DNA from: Mesostigma viride
Taxonomy: Eukaryota > Streptophyta > Mesostigmatophyceae > Mesostigmatales > Mesostigmataceae
Direction: 5' to 3'
Length of the DNA: 64,000 bases
Assembly (NCBI GenBank): GCA_009746045.1
Contig: RPFO01000941.1
Coordinates: 1-64,000, forward strand
Below, one piece after another: positions 12,048-23,676 of the stretch. Each line of letters starts with the position of its first letter. Position 1 is the stretch's first letter. The position numbers and the translations under genes are program-made. Below the pieces are notes generated by a model that saw only the letters and a list, made by a program, of their open reading frames with translations, was not told the origin of the DNA and ran no database searches.

Positions 12048-14810
12048 AAACGTCATAACTTTTACATTCCTTAACCAAATGAGGCGTTCAAGGTGCCGTT
12101 GGAAAGAGCGTAACAATCTCTATCCATCTAACGTAAATCCTTTACGTTAACTCCTGCCCCTGCCCCTGCCCCTGCCCCTGCCCCTGCCCCTGCCCCTGCC
12201 CTGCCCCTGCCCCTGCCCCTGCCCCTGCCCCTGCCCCTGCCCCTGCCCCTGCCCCTGCCCCTGCCCCTGCCCCTGCCCCTGCCCCTGCCCCTGCCCCTGC
12301 CCCTGCCCCTGCCCCTGCTCCTGCCCCTGCCATCACCATTCTAACCACCACACAATACGAAAAGCAAGAAGAAATTATAATAAACAAGCACAAAGTTGAC
12401 TGCACATGCGACTGTACCAGTAGGCACGTAGCAAATTTTAGCTGCAGCTTCAATTTCAACTTCATTGCAATTGCAAGTGTGACTGCATGTGTAATTGCAC
12501 TACCAATGCCTAATGCCCACTGCATGTGCCCAGTGCGAATACAATTCAAAAGCAACATGCCATCGCAATTACAGCTGAAGCCGGCTATATAAGATATTTA
12601 AAGCAGTTGTTAACTGCAGAGACCCAATGAAAATGCAAATGCAATAAAAAAGCAACAGAAGTTGAAGCCACTGCCACTCTACCTGCCGACAGTAAAACCA
12701 CCACCAGCACCCACTCATATCCCAACGACAAGGAAATAGAATGTTGCACGGATGCAACATGCCATTTGTGGTATTAAATTATCCGTCCCGGTCGATCGGC
12801 GCCGACCGTAATCCGGCGCCAGTGCCGAGGCCATAGTATAGTGGGCAGCCGAGGCAAGCCGTGTGGAAGTAAGTGTAGAAGTTTTGCTGACGAACTTGGC
12901 CTTTGCGCCGTAGGCAGACCTAGCGCCTAAACGGGAGTTACGGGACAGCCAAGTGGCACTGCACATGCGTTATGATGGTACCTACGGACATTTGGATATT
13001 TTCAGGAGAGGCCTCTAGCCGTACTGGTCTTTAATGTGTTCTAGACGGTTCGAGAAGCCCGTCCCCGCGGACCTCACGTCATGCCTGGTTGGCAGCGCCA
13101 GGCGCAGCCACCAACGGGGACGAAGGGACAAAATAGGAAGGCACGAGCTATGCCAGCACTCCGGACCTTGTATCGTAATTTACCACGTTGCTCTACAGAT
13201 TATTTACCATCGCTTAATCCTGGAGTGTAAATCTCCTGTGGGCTCGAGTGTGAATCCCTCGCCTACTGGGTGTAAGTCTTCCCGCATTGAGTGTTTTAAT
13301 CTGTGTGGTAACATTGTAATATACGAAACCGGTTTTCCGGGTTTGAGCTTATTCGTATTGTGTGACAAGTATTCTTAAGCCACCATCGTGCGCTGTGACG
13401 CATAGGAAGTCAAAGGTCTTTCGCATTCATTCTCAATCATTAAGGCGCTATTTTAAATAGCCATACGTGTTAAACTGGACTCGGAGGAAACTTTCCTAGT
13501 GGCCTCTATCCCGTCCCGTTTTTCTGTAATCTGATCCGGATCAGCAATTAACGGAATTATATAAGGGCCGGAACCTTTACTAACTCCGCTTGCAGTAATT
13601 CATTGTGGGGGTCGGATCCCCACAATCCTAACTGTCCATACCCGTTACCCATATTGCGGTTCCTGCACGCCCCAACCTGGCCTTGTCCGGTTGACCTAAG
13701 GGATTCGTCCGGAAACGAATCTCCTTATATTGCGTGCTTTATACGGAAACGCTTTGTGGGTTGCGATTTCACGCATTATTTGGCGTCTTGGCCATTGCCT
13801 CACACCCTATATCTGGGATACAAACTGTCAGCTCCGGCAAGCTGCAGGAATATCTCACGTCCTTGACGTATTTAGGTGCTCAGTCCCCGTGACCCGGTTC
13901 GCGTGACAGTGCCCGAGAGGACGCTTCCACGGATCTATTCCAGCACCGGTCGTTCAACAAGGGACTGCGCTTCCAGCGGATTCGCATGGACAACCAGGTA
14001 CATTGCAGGCTAACAAGGAACATGCCCTACCCCGGCCTTGTTAGAGCATTGTGTAACTTGTTTGGAAGCTGTGGGTGTGTGTGAGGATTATTATTAATTT
14101 ATCATCCTGCCAAGACTAAAGGCACATTGTTTCACACTTTACCAGCCACCACGCGATGGCTGACGGTATTGAGCGAGGGCGACGAGAGGCCCATCACTTC
14201 TCTCCTGCCCCTTCCCTGGTGGCAGCACTCGAGGCGGCAGAGAGAGCTACCCAAAATCACTCACGCCCGAGTAGTGAGCGTGGCTCTAGGGGTCATCCCC
14301 AGCACAAACCCCACGTTTGGGAGGGAATTCCTCGGCGGCTGCCGGTACACCACCTGATAGCCCTGTAGTGAATCCCCTTAATGGACCACCAAGTGGAGCA
14401 TCCATCGCGGGATTGTCGGCGTCCGGCCCTTGGTGTAGGAGCCGGCGCGGGGGTGCAGGGGAATAATGTTACCCTGCACTACGGTAGGAGTGGTGTCACG
14501 GACGCGAGCTATGTCATCCGGGCGGCGCCCACTATGCACAAGACCGGTGACGTGCGCAAGGAATTTGTTTTCTACGCATTTTCGACAAAGGCTAGTGACC
14601 GGGGGGGGACACTAGCACTTGCAGCATAAGAGCGGACGAAAGTGTACGTGCACGCGCGCCGGGCCAGGCACAGCTGGGCGCGCAGCACTGACTTGAGCGG
14701 ACGGCAGCACAAGTGCGCAGCGTCGAGAGGATCATACGCGTGTTAGTGGACAGCTGGAGCTGAAGCTGGACTGCTGGACTTCAACAGCGCCGAGGCTATT
14801 GACAGGCCAG
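12048..14810. other. Unassigned stretch between the inverted-repeat region and Copia-2
   Basis: Apart from the hexanucleotide tract at 12151-12330, I find no recognisable gene. A TATATAAGG word at about 13559, a hairpin TGTGGGGGTCGGATCCCCACA split around 13602-13622, and short open frames at 14127-14629 are present, but nothing supports a product. The right end (TTGACAG then GCCAG) was contiguous with 22466 before Copia-2 inserted, so it may be part of an LTR or leader of Gypsy-1 or of another older element. Confidence 0.4.
12151..12330. repeat. (CCCCTG)n hexanucleotide microsatellite
   Basis: About 30 units of CCCCTG with one missing C and one CTCCTG variant. On the minus strand it reads as Gly-Ala or Gly-Gln dipeptides in long open frames, which are artefacts of the repeat. 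Confidence 0.95.
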
Positions 14811-15282
14811 AGTTAGAATGCGGTGGGATATATTGCTTGAGAACACTGAAGCTTGGAGCAATGAATTGCTTGGTTCATTAGAAAATAGGTTTACCCTTTA
14901 TCAACGTTCCTCTCACCGGCTGCGCCGCCAGTGACCGTTGGGTGCAGACCGTTGGCCCGAGGCCACACGATGACAGGTAGCTGTCTAGTCACTGCATCGT
15001 GCGATCACAAATCAATGCACGCTGCAGTACGGTCCCTATCTAGGATACTCTAGTACCGTCCAATGACAGGACACTACGTATACTGGGTACTGACATCTGT
15101 CACGTACCTCAGTACCCAAAGTACCTATCTAGGGAAACGTATGCGACTCGACTAGCATTCCTATCTGCATAGCCCACGTGGTATTTATATTCACATACCA
15201 ACGTAGGTTTACAAGGCTTATTCATACGTTGTATTCACAATGCCTTTGAGACTTAGTCTACAGCAAAGCATGGAGACTAACT
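14811..15282 (-). repeat. Copia-2 3' LTR
   Basis: 472 bp, starting AGTTAGAATG and ending GAGACTAACT on the plus strand. Position and limits are set by comparison with 21994-22465 and by the flanking GCCAG. Confidence 0.95.
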
Positions 15283-15655
15283 CCAGTATTGTTTTATTAT
15301 TTATTTCTTAATGCAGGTCTGCACCCCCAACATTATTGTTATTGTTTTTAAGTTGATTAGGGGTACAAAAGAGACATGGCTGGTTGAGCCAGGTTGGTTA
15401 CAGCTGGCTGTTCTGGCCAGGTGTTATATTGCACATTAAATAAGGTGTACACAGCTGGCTGGTTTGGCCAGTACTGAAGCACACATTAAGTAAATGGATA
15501 CAAAGCTTGTGTCCTCAAGCTGCAAATGGATACAAATCTGACCTAGCCAGCACTCACACCCCACAACGAATGTGTTGAATTTTATGGCGCCCAGCAGCTA
15601 TCGCTGTGGTAAGGGGGTGTGGTGGTTGTGTACTGTGCTATGGCCAGTCATTTAT
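15283..15655 (-). other. Copia-2 3' noncoding
   Basis: Lies between the pol stop and the 3' LTR. It has two short related blocks around TGGCTGGTTTGGCCAG (about 15380-15475). No purine tract of classical form touches the LTR; the minus strand reads AATACTGG just before AGTTAG. Confidence 0.6.
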
Positions 15656-18600
15656 TCAAACACTGACTCTGATATCATAGGGGTTCATGTTCTGAAAGAG
15701 GAGCTGGTACTGTTGGCCAGCAGCATCCCGCAGCTTCGTGAGAGCGTCTGCTGGGTTGTCCTCATCATCCACATGAGTCCAGCTGGAAAAATAGGTGGCC
15801 TCCTGTTTGAGGATCACCCAATCCAAGTCAGTGTGGACAGCAGCAGAGACAGATTTCTTGGTTAGAAAACTGATCACAGATTGGCTGTCAGTATAGAGAT
15901 GTGAGATGACATTGCATGTGCTGCCTGCCTGGGTTTGTAGCCAGGTGAGCATGTGCTGCAGGGAACGAGCATGCAATGCAGCAGACACCACAGCACGACA
16001 TTCAGCTGAGTTGCTGCTGCCAGGTTTTCTGCGGTGTAGCCTGCTGTACCAGGAAGTGAGGGACATGTAATCTGACCTGTTGGTGAGAAAAAACAGCCCT
16101 GATTCCCGTGCCCCCATCTGATTGATTGTTCTGCTCTCCATGGAGCTGTCCATGACACATTGGATGTGGATGTCTTCCATCAGATTCAGGCCATGGAGGA
16201 TGAGGGGGGGACAGTCATTGACCAACTTCCTGATGTGACTGCATTTGATCTTGACTAGAACATCATGGGTGACCCTGCTGATGACAGCTAAGGGAGCCCC
16301 ACAGATGGCTGACCACCACCCCAGTTTGCCCTGAACAGTGGCACACATATGTAAGGGGAGGTAGTTGTCCTGCAGCAGATCTAGACAATCTTGGATATAT
16401 TCTGCAGGAGGGGAGAGAGAGCAGACCCACTGATCTGGCTGCCTATGCAGCTGCAACATGATGCCACAGAACTGGATGGGGGTTGTGCTCAATTCCACCT
16501 GTTTGCCAATCTCATATGATTCCTGGACCTGCTGAATAAAGGTTTCCACCTCAGCTCTAGGCCCACAAATGAGTTGGTCATCTCCATGCCACACAAAGAA
16601 CAGCAGTCCAGAGGGGGTGGGTACAACAAAAAAGCATGGGTCCAGGTCATCATACGTGGCCTTGAGCTTTTTGAATACTTCCTCTGCTGAGTCTCTGAAA
16701 ATTTTTGGGGCACTGACAAGCCCTTCCACCCCAATGTTGATGATAAGGTGGGGCTCATCAATATAAGGTTTCCACACAGCTGGGGTGTCTACCACGTACA
16801 CCTTCCCTTTCCACACAGATTCAGCCTTTTCTGGGTCCCCCCTGAGGAAGGCCCTTTTAATATCAGTGGCTTTGCAGACATAGTCTTGGCCTGCATTGAG
16901 GTTGTGGAGGAAGAGGGAGAGCATGATCCTGAGTGAGGTTTGTTGCAGCCCAGGTGTGTATGTTTCCCCTTTTGGCAGTGTGGAGGTCCCCTTTAATTCT
17001 GTGACACATGGTCTGGCATGGAAGATTGGGGAGCCCACTTTTTGTGGTTTTTGTTTGAGAACAAATTTTAATCTGAGCTTTTTGGCTCCCTCTGGCACGT
17101 CCCATGAAGGGGTGACAGGCGGTTTGTATTGAGGGTTTTTGGGGTTGGGCAGGACCCATTCCTGCCTGGCTTGGTGGACAATGGCCATCAGCCACTTGGT
17201 AAACCCTTTTTGTGTTTTGCATTCTTGTATGACGTGGGAGATTTGGTGGGGTGAGTGCATGGCTATGTCCCACTTACCCAGCCCAAAGGCTGAGGGATGG
17301 AGGAACTGGCTGTGCACTAACTTGTCCAGATCAGGGATCTCCCCTGGTGCATACTGAGTGTTGACTGCCTTGATGACAGCATCCATACCAGGGACAATAC
17401 TGGAGAGAGGGATTTTAAAGTGGTCCAGAGGAACTGCACCCACCCCTGTGACACTGAGCTCATTAGCTGAGATAAGCACCCCAGGATAGGATACAAAAGG
17501 TTCCCCCAACAAGGTGTTACCAGAGTACCCCTCCACCACCTGGAAGGGTGTCTGAATACCAAGTATAGGGAGCATCACTTGTCCCACTACATCCAGTGAG
17601 CTTTGGCCTGAGAAATCCTGCACCCGTGCCCAAAATGAAGGTGCAATCTCAAGACCAGGGATGGCTTGTGCACTGATCACACTGACCTGTGCCTGAGTGT
17701 CTATTGCCAGGGTCCAGGGGTCCTGACTAGTGCACACAGCTGAGACTTTTGCCAACCCTGCGGCCACAGCAGCTTGTTGCTTATGTGACCTGTGTAATGC
17801 TTGCAAGGCGACTGCCAATCTTGACCTCAGAGCGGGAGGGTTGGCAGACAATTTGGTGCCTTGGGGCTGAGCTAATGCTTCCAACCCAGCTACCTCGTGC
17901 CTGGTTAAGCAATCCCCAGGTTGTGAAGTGGGCCTGGCTTCACTGAGGGTGGAAGGGTTCACAGAGGGTGCTGTGGTGCTGTCAACAGCAGTAATTGGTG
18001 GCTCAGAGCTACTGCTGGGCATGCTGGAGTTGCCAGATAGAAGTAGTGAGTCCATGCTTAAAGACTCTTCCCCAGGCACGTCTGCCATGGGAGAATAATA
18101 CTTCTTAATTCTATGACAGCTCACCCTGTGACGCTTCCCATTGATATTGTGCTTGACCTCCACGGTCTTGCTGTTTTTGGTAAATCCACGGATGGTAACT
18201 GGACCTAGCCAAGTTCCAACCTTACCAAAGCTGTTTTCCTTGTAATAGAGAACTTGATCACCTTTTTGGAATACTGGCCTGGAATGGGTTTTATCTTTTT
18301 CTGCCAGTTTTGCTGAGGTTTGTGCACGTGCAGTGTTGTACAGTGCTATCACCTCTGGGGGATATACACCTGCCTGCAGGCCTGCTGGGATTACTTCACC
18401 CCACGTGGCATGCAAGACAGGTCTCATGTTTAGGGTTGTGCACATTTCATGACACCAGAGTGCCCTGTCACAATAGACCCCTGAAGTAGCATCCTTGGAA
18501 GGATTTTTGGCTAGTAGGGTTTTGACAGATCTGATGGTTCTTTCAATGACCCCCTGACCCTCATGATCTTCCAGCCCAGCAATCTCTATTGCTTCACACC

Positions 18601-19369
18601 CTTCCAGGTCAGTCAGACAAGAAAATTGTTGATCAAGCAAAATTCTGTCAACTGGGTAGAATCTGGGTAAAGCAATCATGAGTGCAACACGTAGCTGCCC
18701 TGCAGACATGCCAGGTAGGGGTTCCATTACTGTGAACCTGGACCATGAGTCTTTTAGGATCAGGTAGGGTTGGACATCTTTGTTGATGTGCATCACATCC
18801 CCCACTATCATGCCCCTATTGGTGGAAGGAGTTGCAGTATGCCATTTTTGAGGTTTGGGGCTATTGAACTGACATTCTTGACAGTGTTGTCTAGCCAGTT
18901 TTACTGCATTCCTGAGTTGTTTTCCCATGCTACTACCCCCCAGCCGTCTGGCCAGTTCCTCAGCCACTGTTTCATGACCCATGGCTAGGTGCAGCTGATG
19001 AGCAAGCTCCTTGATATCTATGGAGTTGTCAACAGTAGGGGTTAGTGCTTTTATGTAAGGTTCCAGAACAGGGTGTTGGGAGGACAGTAAGGTTGCTGCC
19101 TCAAAATCAATTATGCCCTGGTTGCCATCCCCAATGGTAATGAGATCATCATCCTCAGAGTACATAAGGTGAGTGAACTCACATTGATTTGGGTAGCGAG
19201 GCCTGTTGCAACGGCTGCCTGGAGGCCCCAGGGGATGACGTGCGTGCCAGCAGCCCGGGCAGAGATCCACCCCGTTGGCCAGGGAGTCGTTGTTGGGGCA
19301 GTTGTGCCGTGCGTGCCCTCGTTGGAAGCACCTCAGGCACCTTATGGACCCCCCAGGGTTGCCAGGCTG

Positions 19370-19400
<31 letters not shown>

Positions 19401-19543
19401 CCCTGCTGGGACCGGTTCTGGCCCTGCTGGGACCTGTTGTTGTTGTTGTTTTGGCCCTGTTGGGACCTGTTGTTATTGTTGCCCTGCTGGGACCTGTTGT
19501 TGTTGTTGTTGTTGTTGTTGTTGGGGTTGCCATGCAGGGGCAC
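15656..19543 (-). CDS. pol: Copia-2 Pol: zinc motifs, integrase, protease-like, RT, RNase H
   Basis: 1295 residues, open. After an Asn/Gln-rich start comes a CCHC knuckle CLRCFQRGHARHNCP (about residue 70) and a second Cys/His cluster, CPGCWHARHP. Then the integrase HHCC (HLAMGH ... CQEC), a core with Asp in GDVMH (about 248), Asp in LLDQQF (about 301) and Glu in VIERT (about 332); a retropepsin-like domain (AIDTQAQVSVIS, about 614; TLLGEPF); RT with DIKRAFL and HGDD (16577-16588, about 986); and RNase H (MDSSMES, TDSQS, ADALTK). The frame is -1 relative to gag and overlaps it by about 200 bases, so expression probably needs a frameshift in the AAC-repeat tract; the ATG at 19543 need not be used. 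It would copy and integrate the element. Confidence 0.93.
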
Positions 19544-21975
19544 ACGGTGCCACGTGTTGCCACGCCCCTGAGAGCCACTGCCCCCTTGGTGGGAGGACTT
19601 GTGGGTCTTGGGTGCCCCCCCTGGCTGGCCTGCCCCTTGCGTTTGTGGCCTTGGACACCCTGGACCTTGGGGTCCTGGGCCTGGTTGTTGCCAGTACCCA
19701 GGGGGTCCACTGCCTCCTCGATATAGAGCATGGCAGCTCTGAAGTTGTCCCAGAGGGACTTGAGGCCTGTAAGCAGGGTAGCCAGGACAGAAGGTTGCAA
19801 ATTAGCTTTTGTTAGCCAGGTGTGGATGAGATACCTTGGTTGGAGCTTGAGAAGCTCAAGGTCTTTCTCAATCATTACCCTGTATGTTTTTGCATCCCCA
19901 GAGAGGTTATTCTTGTTCACCTTATATGCAGCAAGCCAGTTGAAACGTTCTACTGCTTCCATGTGGTTATTGGTAAGCACTAGCTGTTTCAGATCAGTGA
20001 TAAAGGTAGGCCACTGTTCAATGGCTGCTTCAGGTGTCAGGGTACGTTCCTGATAGGTTTGAATCAATGCTCTGATTGCAGGAGATGATTGATGGAATGT
20101 GGAGGAGGCCCTGAGAGCCTTAAACTGATGTCTAAGGTTAAGACCTTCCATCCCATACTCCAAAGCAAAAACAAATTGCTTAGCTTGTTCAACAGTGTGA
20201 CCCTCAGGCAAGCCAGCAATATTGATTTTGGATTCCTTTTTATGAGGGTTAAACACACCTGTGAGAGGGGGGTTGGCCCTCAAGAAGCTGTCGGTTGCTT
20301 GTTGCAGGCGGGTGGGGTCCAGGTTGATGGTCCCCCGCTCATACCGCGACATCAGGGCGCGCAGGCCCTCGACAGTTTGCAGCTGGTTAGCTGTTAACTG
20401 CTGATCTTGCAACGAGGCCAGCTGGGCCTGGAGAATGGCGAGCTGTTCCAGGACATCCCCGCTCCTTGGGGGGGCCTCAGCAGGCCTGTTGGGTGCCTGT
20501 GGCACCTCTGCACCTCCCCCCAGGGCCTCCTGGGGTCCTGGCCACCCCCCCTGGTTTGGGAGGGGGCCCCAACCCACAGGGCGAACCTGGGGTGGTGGGG
20601 GAGGGGGAGGGGGGGTCATGGTGGCCCTGGGGGAGCCCGGGGGTGTCCGGGTAACCCCACTGGGTCCAGCCCCATCGGTGGAGGGGCGGGCAGGGGTGTC
20701 TGCCTCTGCTCTCCTCCTGGCCTCCTCCCGCATGAGACGCTTCATCTCCTTGCGTACCTCATGCTCCCGGAGGGCTGCCTGAAAAGCAGCCTCATCCTCG
20801 GGTATGTCAGGGAGTGGTTCTCCCATGATCATAGCAGGCCGGACTGGACAGTCCGCCTCTTTGCCCTTCCTCGCGCCCAGGGCCAGCAGTCCCTCCTTGT
20901 ACTGCAGGGGTTGGGGGGGAGAGGGTTTCTTGCTGGTGGTTTCCAGCGGGGGGGCTTCTTCAGCTACCACCCCATGTTTGGCCAAGATGGCCTCCGTGAC
21001 CCTGGCTTGGGTGATGGAGGACATGGTTTTAAAGTGTGCTGACCGAGCAAGCTCGGCCAGGTCTTGACTGTCCGCATAGTCCATGGGATAGTCAGCATTT
21101 TTTAAGAGGTCACGTAACCGCTGGGTGGCCTCGCGGTACGCGTCCGCCATCGCCTGGTGGGTAGCCAGGCGACGGGCGGCTTCCTCTTCATATTCTTGCC
21201 GCTTAGCGGCGAGCCGAAAAGCCGCCTCTCGGCGGACCTCTCGGTCCCGCTGCCGCGCTCGGCGTTCTTCATTTGCCACCAGCGCGGCCTGCTCGACCGC
21301 CAGGAGCGCTGGGGTAAGATTGATCTCAGTCTCCCCATCGGGGAGACTGGCAGTGTCGGATACCTCATCGTCGGACATTGGTTGTCCGGCGATGGGTTCC
21401 ACAGGTTTTCGCACCACCCGTGCGAGTTTAATACTCTCCATGTCCTTCTTCTTGCGAAGAAGGGACGCAGAGGGTCGCCCAAACGTTAGCTCAATGTGGT
21501 TATGTCCCTGGGCGAAAGGGACATTAAGGTTTGATGTGGCGGGACGAAAGGTAATCGTCCCGTCCGGTGCCACCGAGGCCGTCTGACGGGGCATACGCTC
21601 CCGAAGAGATGGCAACGTGGGGCCGGACTGTGGAGCCTCAGTGGGGTTTACCACCGAGGTCTCCGCAGCCATGGCCGCGCCAGCCGTGGTTGCGGCTGGG
21701 GCGGCCGCCGGAGTCGAGGGTAAGCCGGTCTCCCCGGGGGGAGCCGTCTCGGCCTCCGGCCTCGCAGGGGAGGGGGGTAGGTCGGTCGGCTTTGCAGCCG
21801 CCGTCCCCTCGTCCTGGCAACCATTGTGAGTCTTTTTGTTCTTTTTCTTTTTCTTGGAAATGGCCGCATCGCCAGCCGGCTTCTTGTTGTTGTCTCTGGG
21901 CATCCGCCGATCCTGCCCATCATCATCCTCGTTGTAGGTAAGCTTCTTAGCGACATTCTTGTTCGTGATAGCCAT
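19342..21975 (-). CDS. gag: Copia-2 Gag (877 residues)
   Basis: A long structural protein with a Lys-rich start, a Pro/Ala-rich part, a charged coiled-coil-like block rich in Arg, Glu and Ala (about residues 210-300), a Pro/Gly-rich middle and a C-terminal capsid-like domain around NIAGLPEGHTVEQAKQF and ALRASSTFHQS, which is also seen in Copia-5 Gag. The tail is a Thr-rich reading of the CAA-repeat tract; the nucleocapsid zinc knuckle lies beyond, in the overlapping pol frame. The ATG at 21975 is only 18 bases inside the 5' LTR edge, leaving almost no leader. At 877 residues it is far longer than usual copia Gags. Confidence 0.88.
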
Positions 21976-21993
21976 GGTAGCAAATAAAATTCA

Positions 21994-22465
21994 AGTTAGA
22001 ATGCGGTGGGATATATTGCTTGAGAACACTGAAGCTTGGAGCAATGAATTGCTTGGTTCATTAGAAAATAGGTTTACCCTTTATCAACGTTCCTCTCACC
22101 GGCTGCGCCGCCAGTGACCGTTGGGTGCAGACCGTTGGCCCGAGGCCACACGATGACAGGTAGCCGTCTAGTCACTGCATCGTGCGATCACAGATCAATG
22201 CACGCTGCAGTACGGTCCCTATCTAGGATACTCTAGTACCGTCCAATGACAGGACACTACGTATACTGGGTACTGACATCTGTCACGTACCTCAGTACCC
22301 AAAGTACCTATCTAGGGAAACGTATGCGACTCGACTAGCATTCCTATCTGCATAGCCCACGTGGTATTTATATTCACGTACCAACGTAGGTTTACAAGGC
22401 TTATTCATACGTTGTATTCACAATGCCTTTGAGACTTAGTCTACAGCAAAGCATGGAGACTAACT
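21994..22465 (-). repeat. Copia-2 5' LTR
   Basis: 472 bp, matching 14811-15282 except for three substitutions found by eye (AGCTGT/AGCCGT, CACAAATC/CACAGATC, CACATACC/CACGTACC). Read on the minus strand it carries the element promoter; no binding site for the usual initiator-Met primer (TGGTATC) follows it. Confidence 0.95.
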
Positions 22466-23676
22466 GCCAGGTGTCTTTGTGGTGTAGAATAGCGGGTCAA
22501 CGTTATGAGGACTGGACATAAAATGGAAAAGGACAATTTGCGGTGCGGAGCCAGATCGCTGGAATGAATGCGAAATCGCTGGCAGCCCTACAAAGGGATT
22601 TCTTCTAGAAAGGAACGATTAGACGCAATGTTTGCTGGGCCACTCACACGCAAGGTGTGAACGTGCAGATTGTCTGAAGGATATTATGCTTCGACCTTGG
22701 TGGACGTGACTCAATGCCGGACATTCCCAGGGACAGAAATGCCGGAGCCTCTAGGAGATGAGATCGGCAACAGGGTAGCAATTTAGATTTGTCGGGATGC
22801 CTTCCTGCTTTTGTTGGCATGTGTGGTAGAAAGCCAGGACGGCAACTGGAATGCGGTTTCTATTTGCATGGTTCAGGCAGCAAGATAGTTTTGGCATTCC
22901 TGGCTGGACTGACAAGTGTGGCGTGTGTCATGCGTGTGGCATGACGAATGGTTTGGTTCATAGTCGAAGAGGACTCTCACGCAGCGTGTAGTCTCTTCGA
23001 GTCTCTCGTTAGTGGCCTTCGTGTTTCTCCCTTTCCTTGGGAGCAAGGCCGGTAGCATGTCATGGAGCGCTGCCTAACTGCGGGCTCGTGAGCATGGAGT
23101 GCATCGATATTGAGACTATCAACGTGTTGTAATTGTATTAACTTTCTCAATAAATTCCGCATGTGCGGCTTCATCATCAGACTGTGCAAAGTGTGTGTTG
23201 TGAAAGCATTGTTCTATAGCAGGGGAGGCAAAAGCACCCTCTTGCACCATCATATTGTCGCAATTAGAGTAGTTGGAGCGTCTAGCTAACGCCCCAGCAA
23301 GGATATTCAAACGCGGCACGCGACGGTACACAAGGGGATCAAGAAGGGGTCATCAGGCACGAGGGACAGTTCCTTGTGCTCGGCTGAGAGCCCTCTTTTC
23401 ATTACTCGAAGAGACTAGCTCCATCTGCAAAGGAACATTTTCATTTCAGCAAAGAGAGACGGTGTGCAGTTTTCTGGGGAAGACTAGCACACATAGTGGC
23501 CTGATCAACCATTAAGTCTTTCAGATTAGACCGTTGCTACTTGGTAGTGGTTGTGGCAGTTTATGTCATATCACACTAGGTCGGTCACAGCGTTTTTGGC
23601 AAGCCACGCAGGCTGTGCCAACACGGGCGTCGACACCGACGGGCAGGAGCTCTCCAGGGTCGATACCACCATCAAC
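22466..23676 (+). other. Leader or LTR region upstream of Gypsy-1 gag
   Basis: No credible gene. The stretch begins with the second GCCAG of the Copia-2 target duplication and runs to the likely Gag start. It probably contains the 5' LTR end and primer site of Gypsy-1; ACTTGGTAGTGGTTGTGG near 23540 could be a primer site, but there is no second LTR to test it. Confidence 0.35.

Larger units (their letters stand above)
14811..22465 (-). mobile_element. Copia-2: complete copia-like retrotransposon, lineage II
   Basis: LTRs of 472 bp at 14811-15282 and 21994-22465 differ at three positions that I could find. The duplication GCCAG flanks it at 14806-14810 and 22466-22470. It encodes a long Gag and a long Pol in overlapping frames, both open. 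The near-identical LTRs and open frames make it the only copy here that could be autonomous. LTR ends are AGTTAG...CTAACT rather than TG...CA. Confidence 0.95.

Noticed and set aside
12142-12558. Long minus-strand ORF with Gly-Ala and Gly-Gln repeats
   Set aside because: It is the translation of the (CCCCTG)n microsatellite; the flanking sequence shows no protein-like conservation.
14127-14629. Short ORFs upstream of Copia-2, including one starting MADGIERGRR
   Set aside because: Short, overlapping in several frames and without recognisable domains; kept as unassigned sequence.
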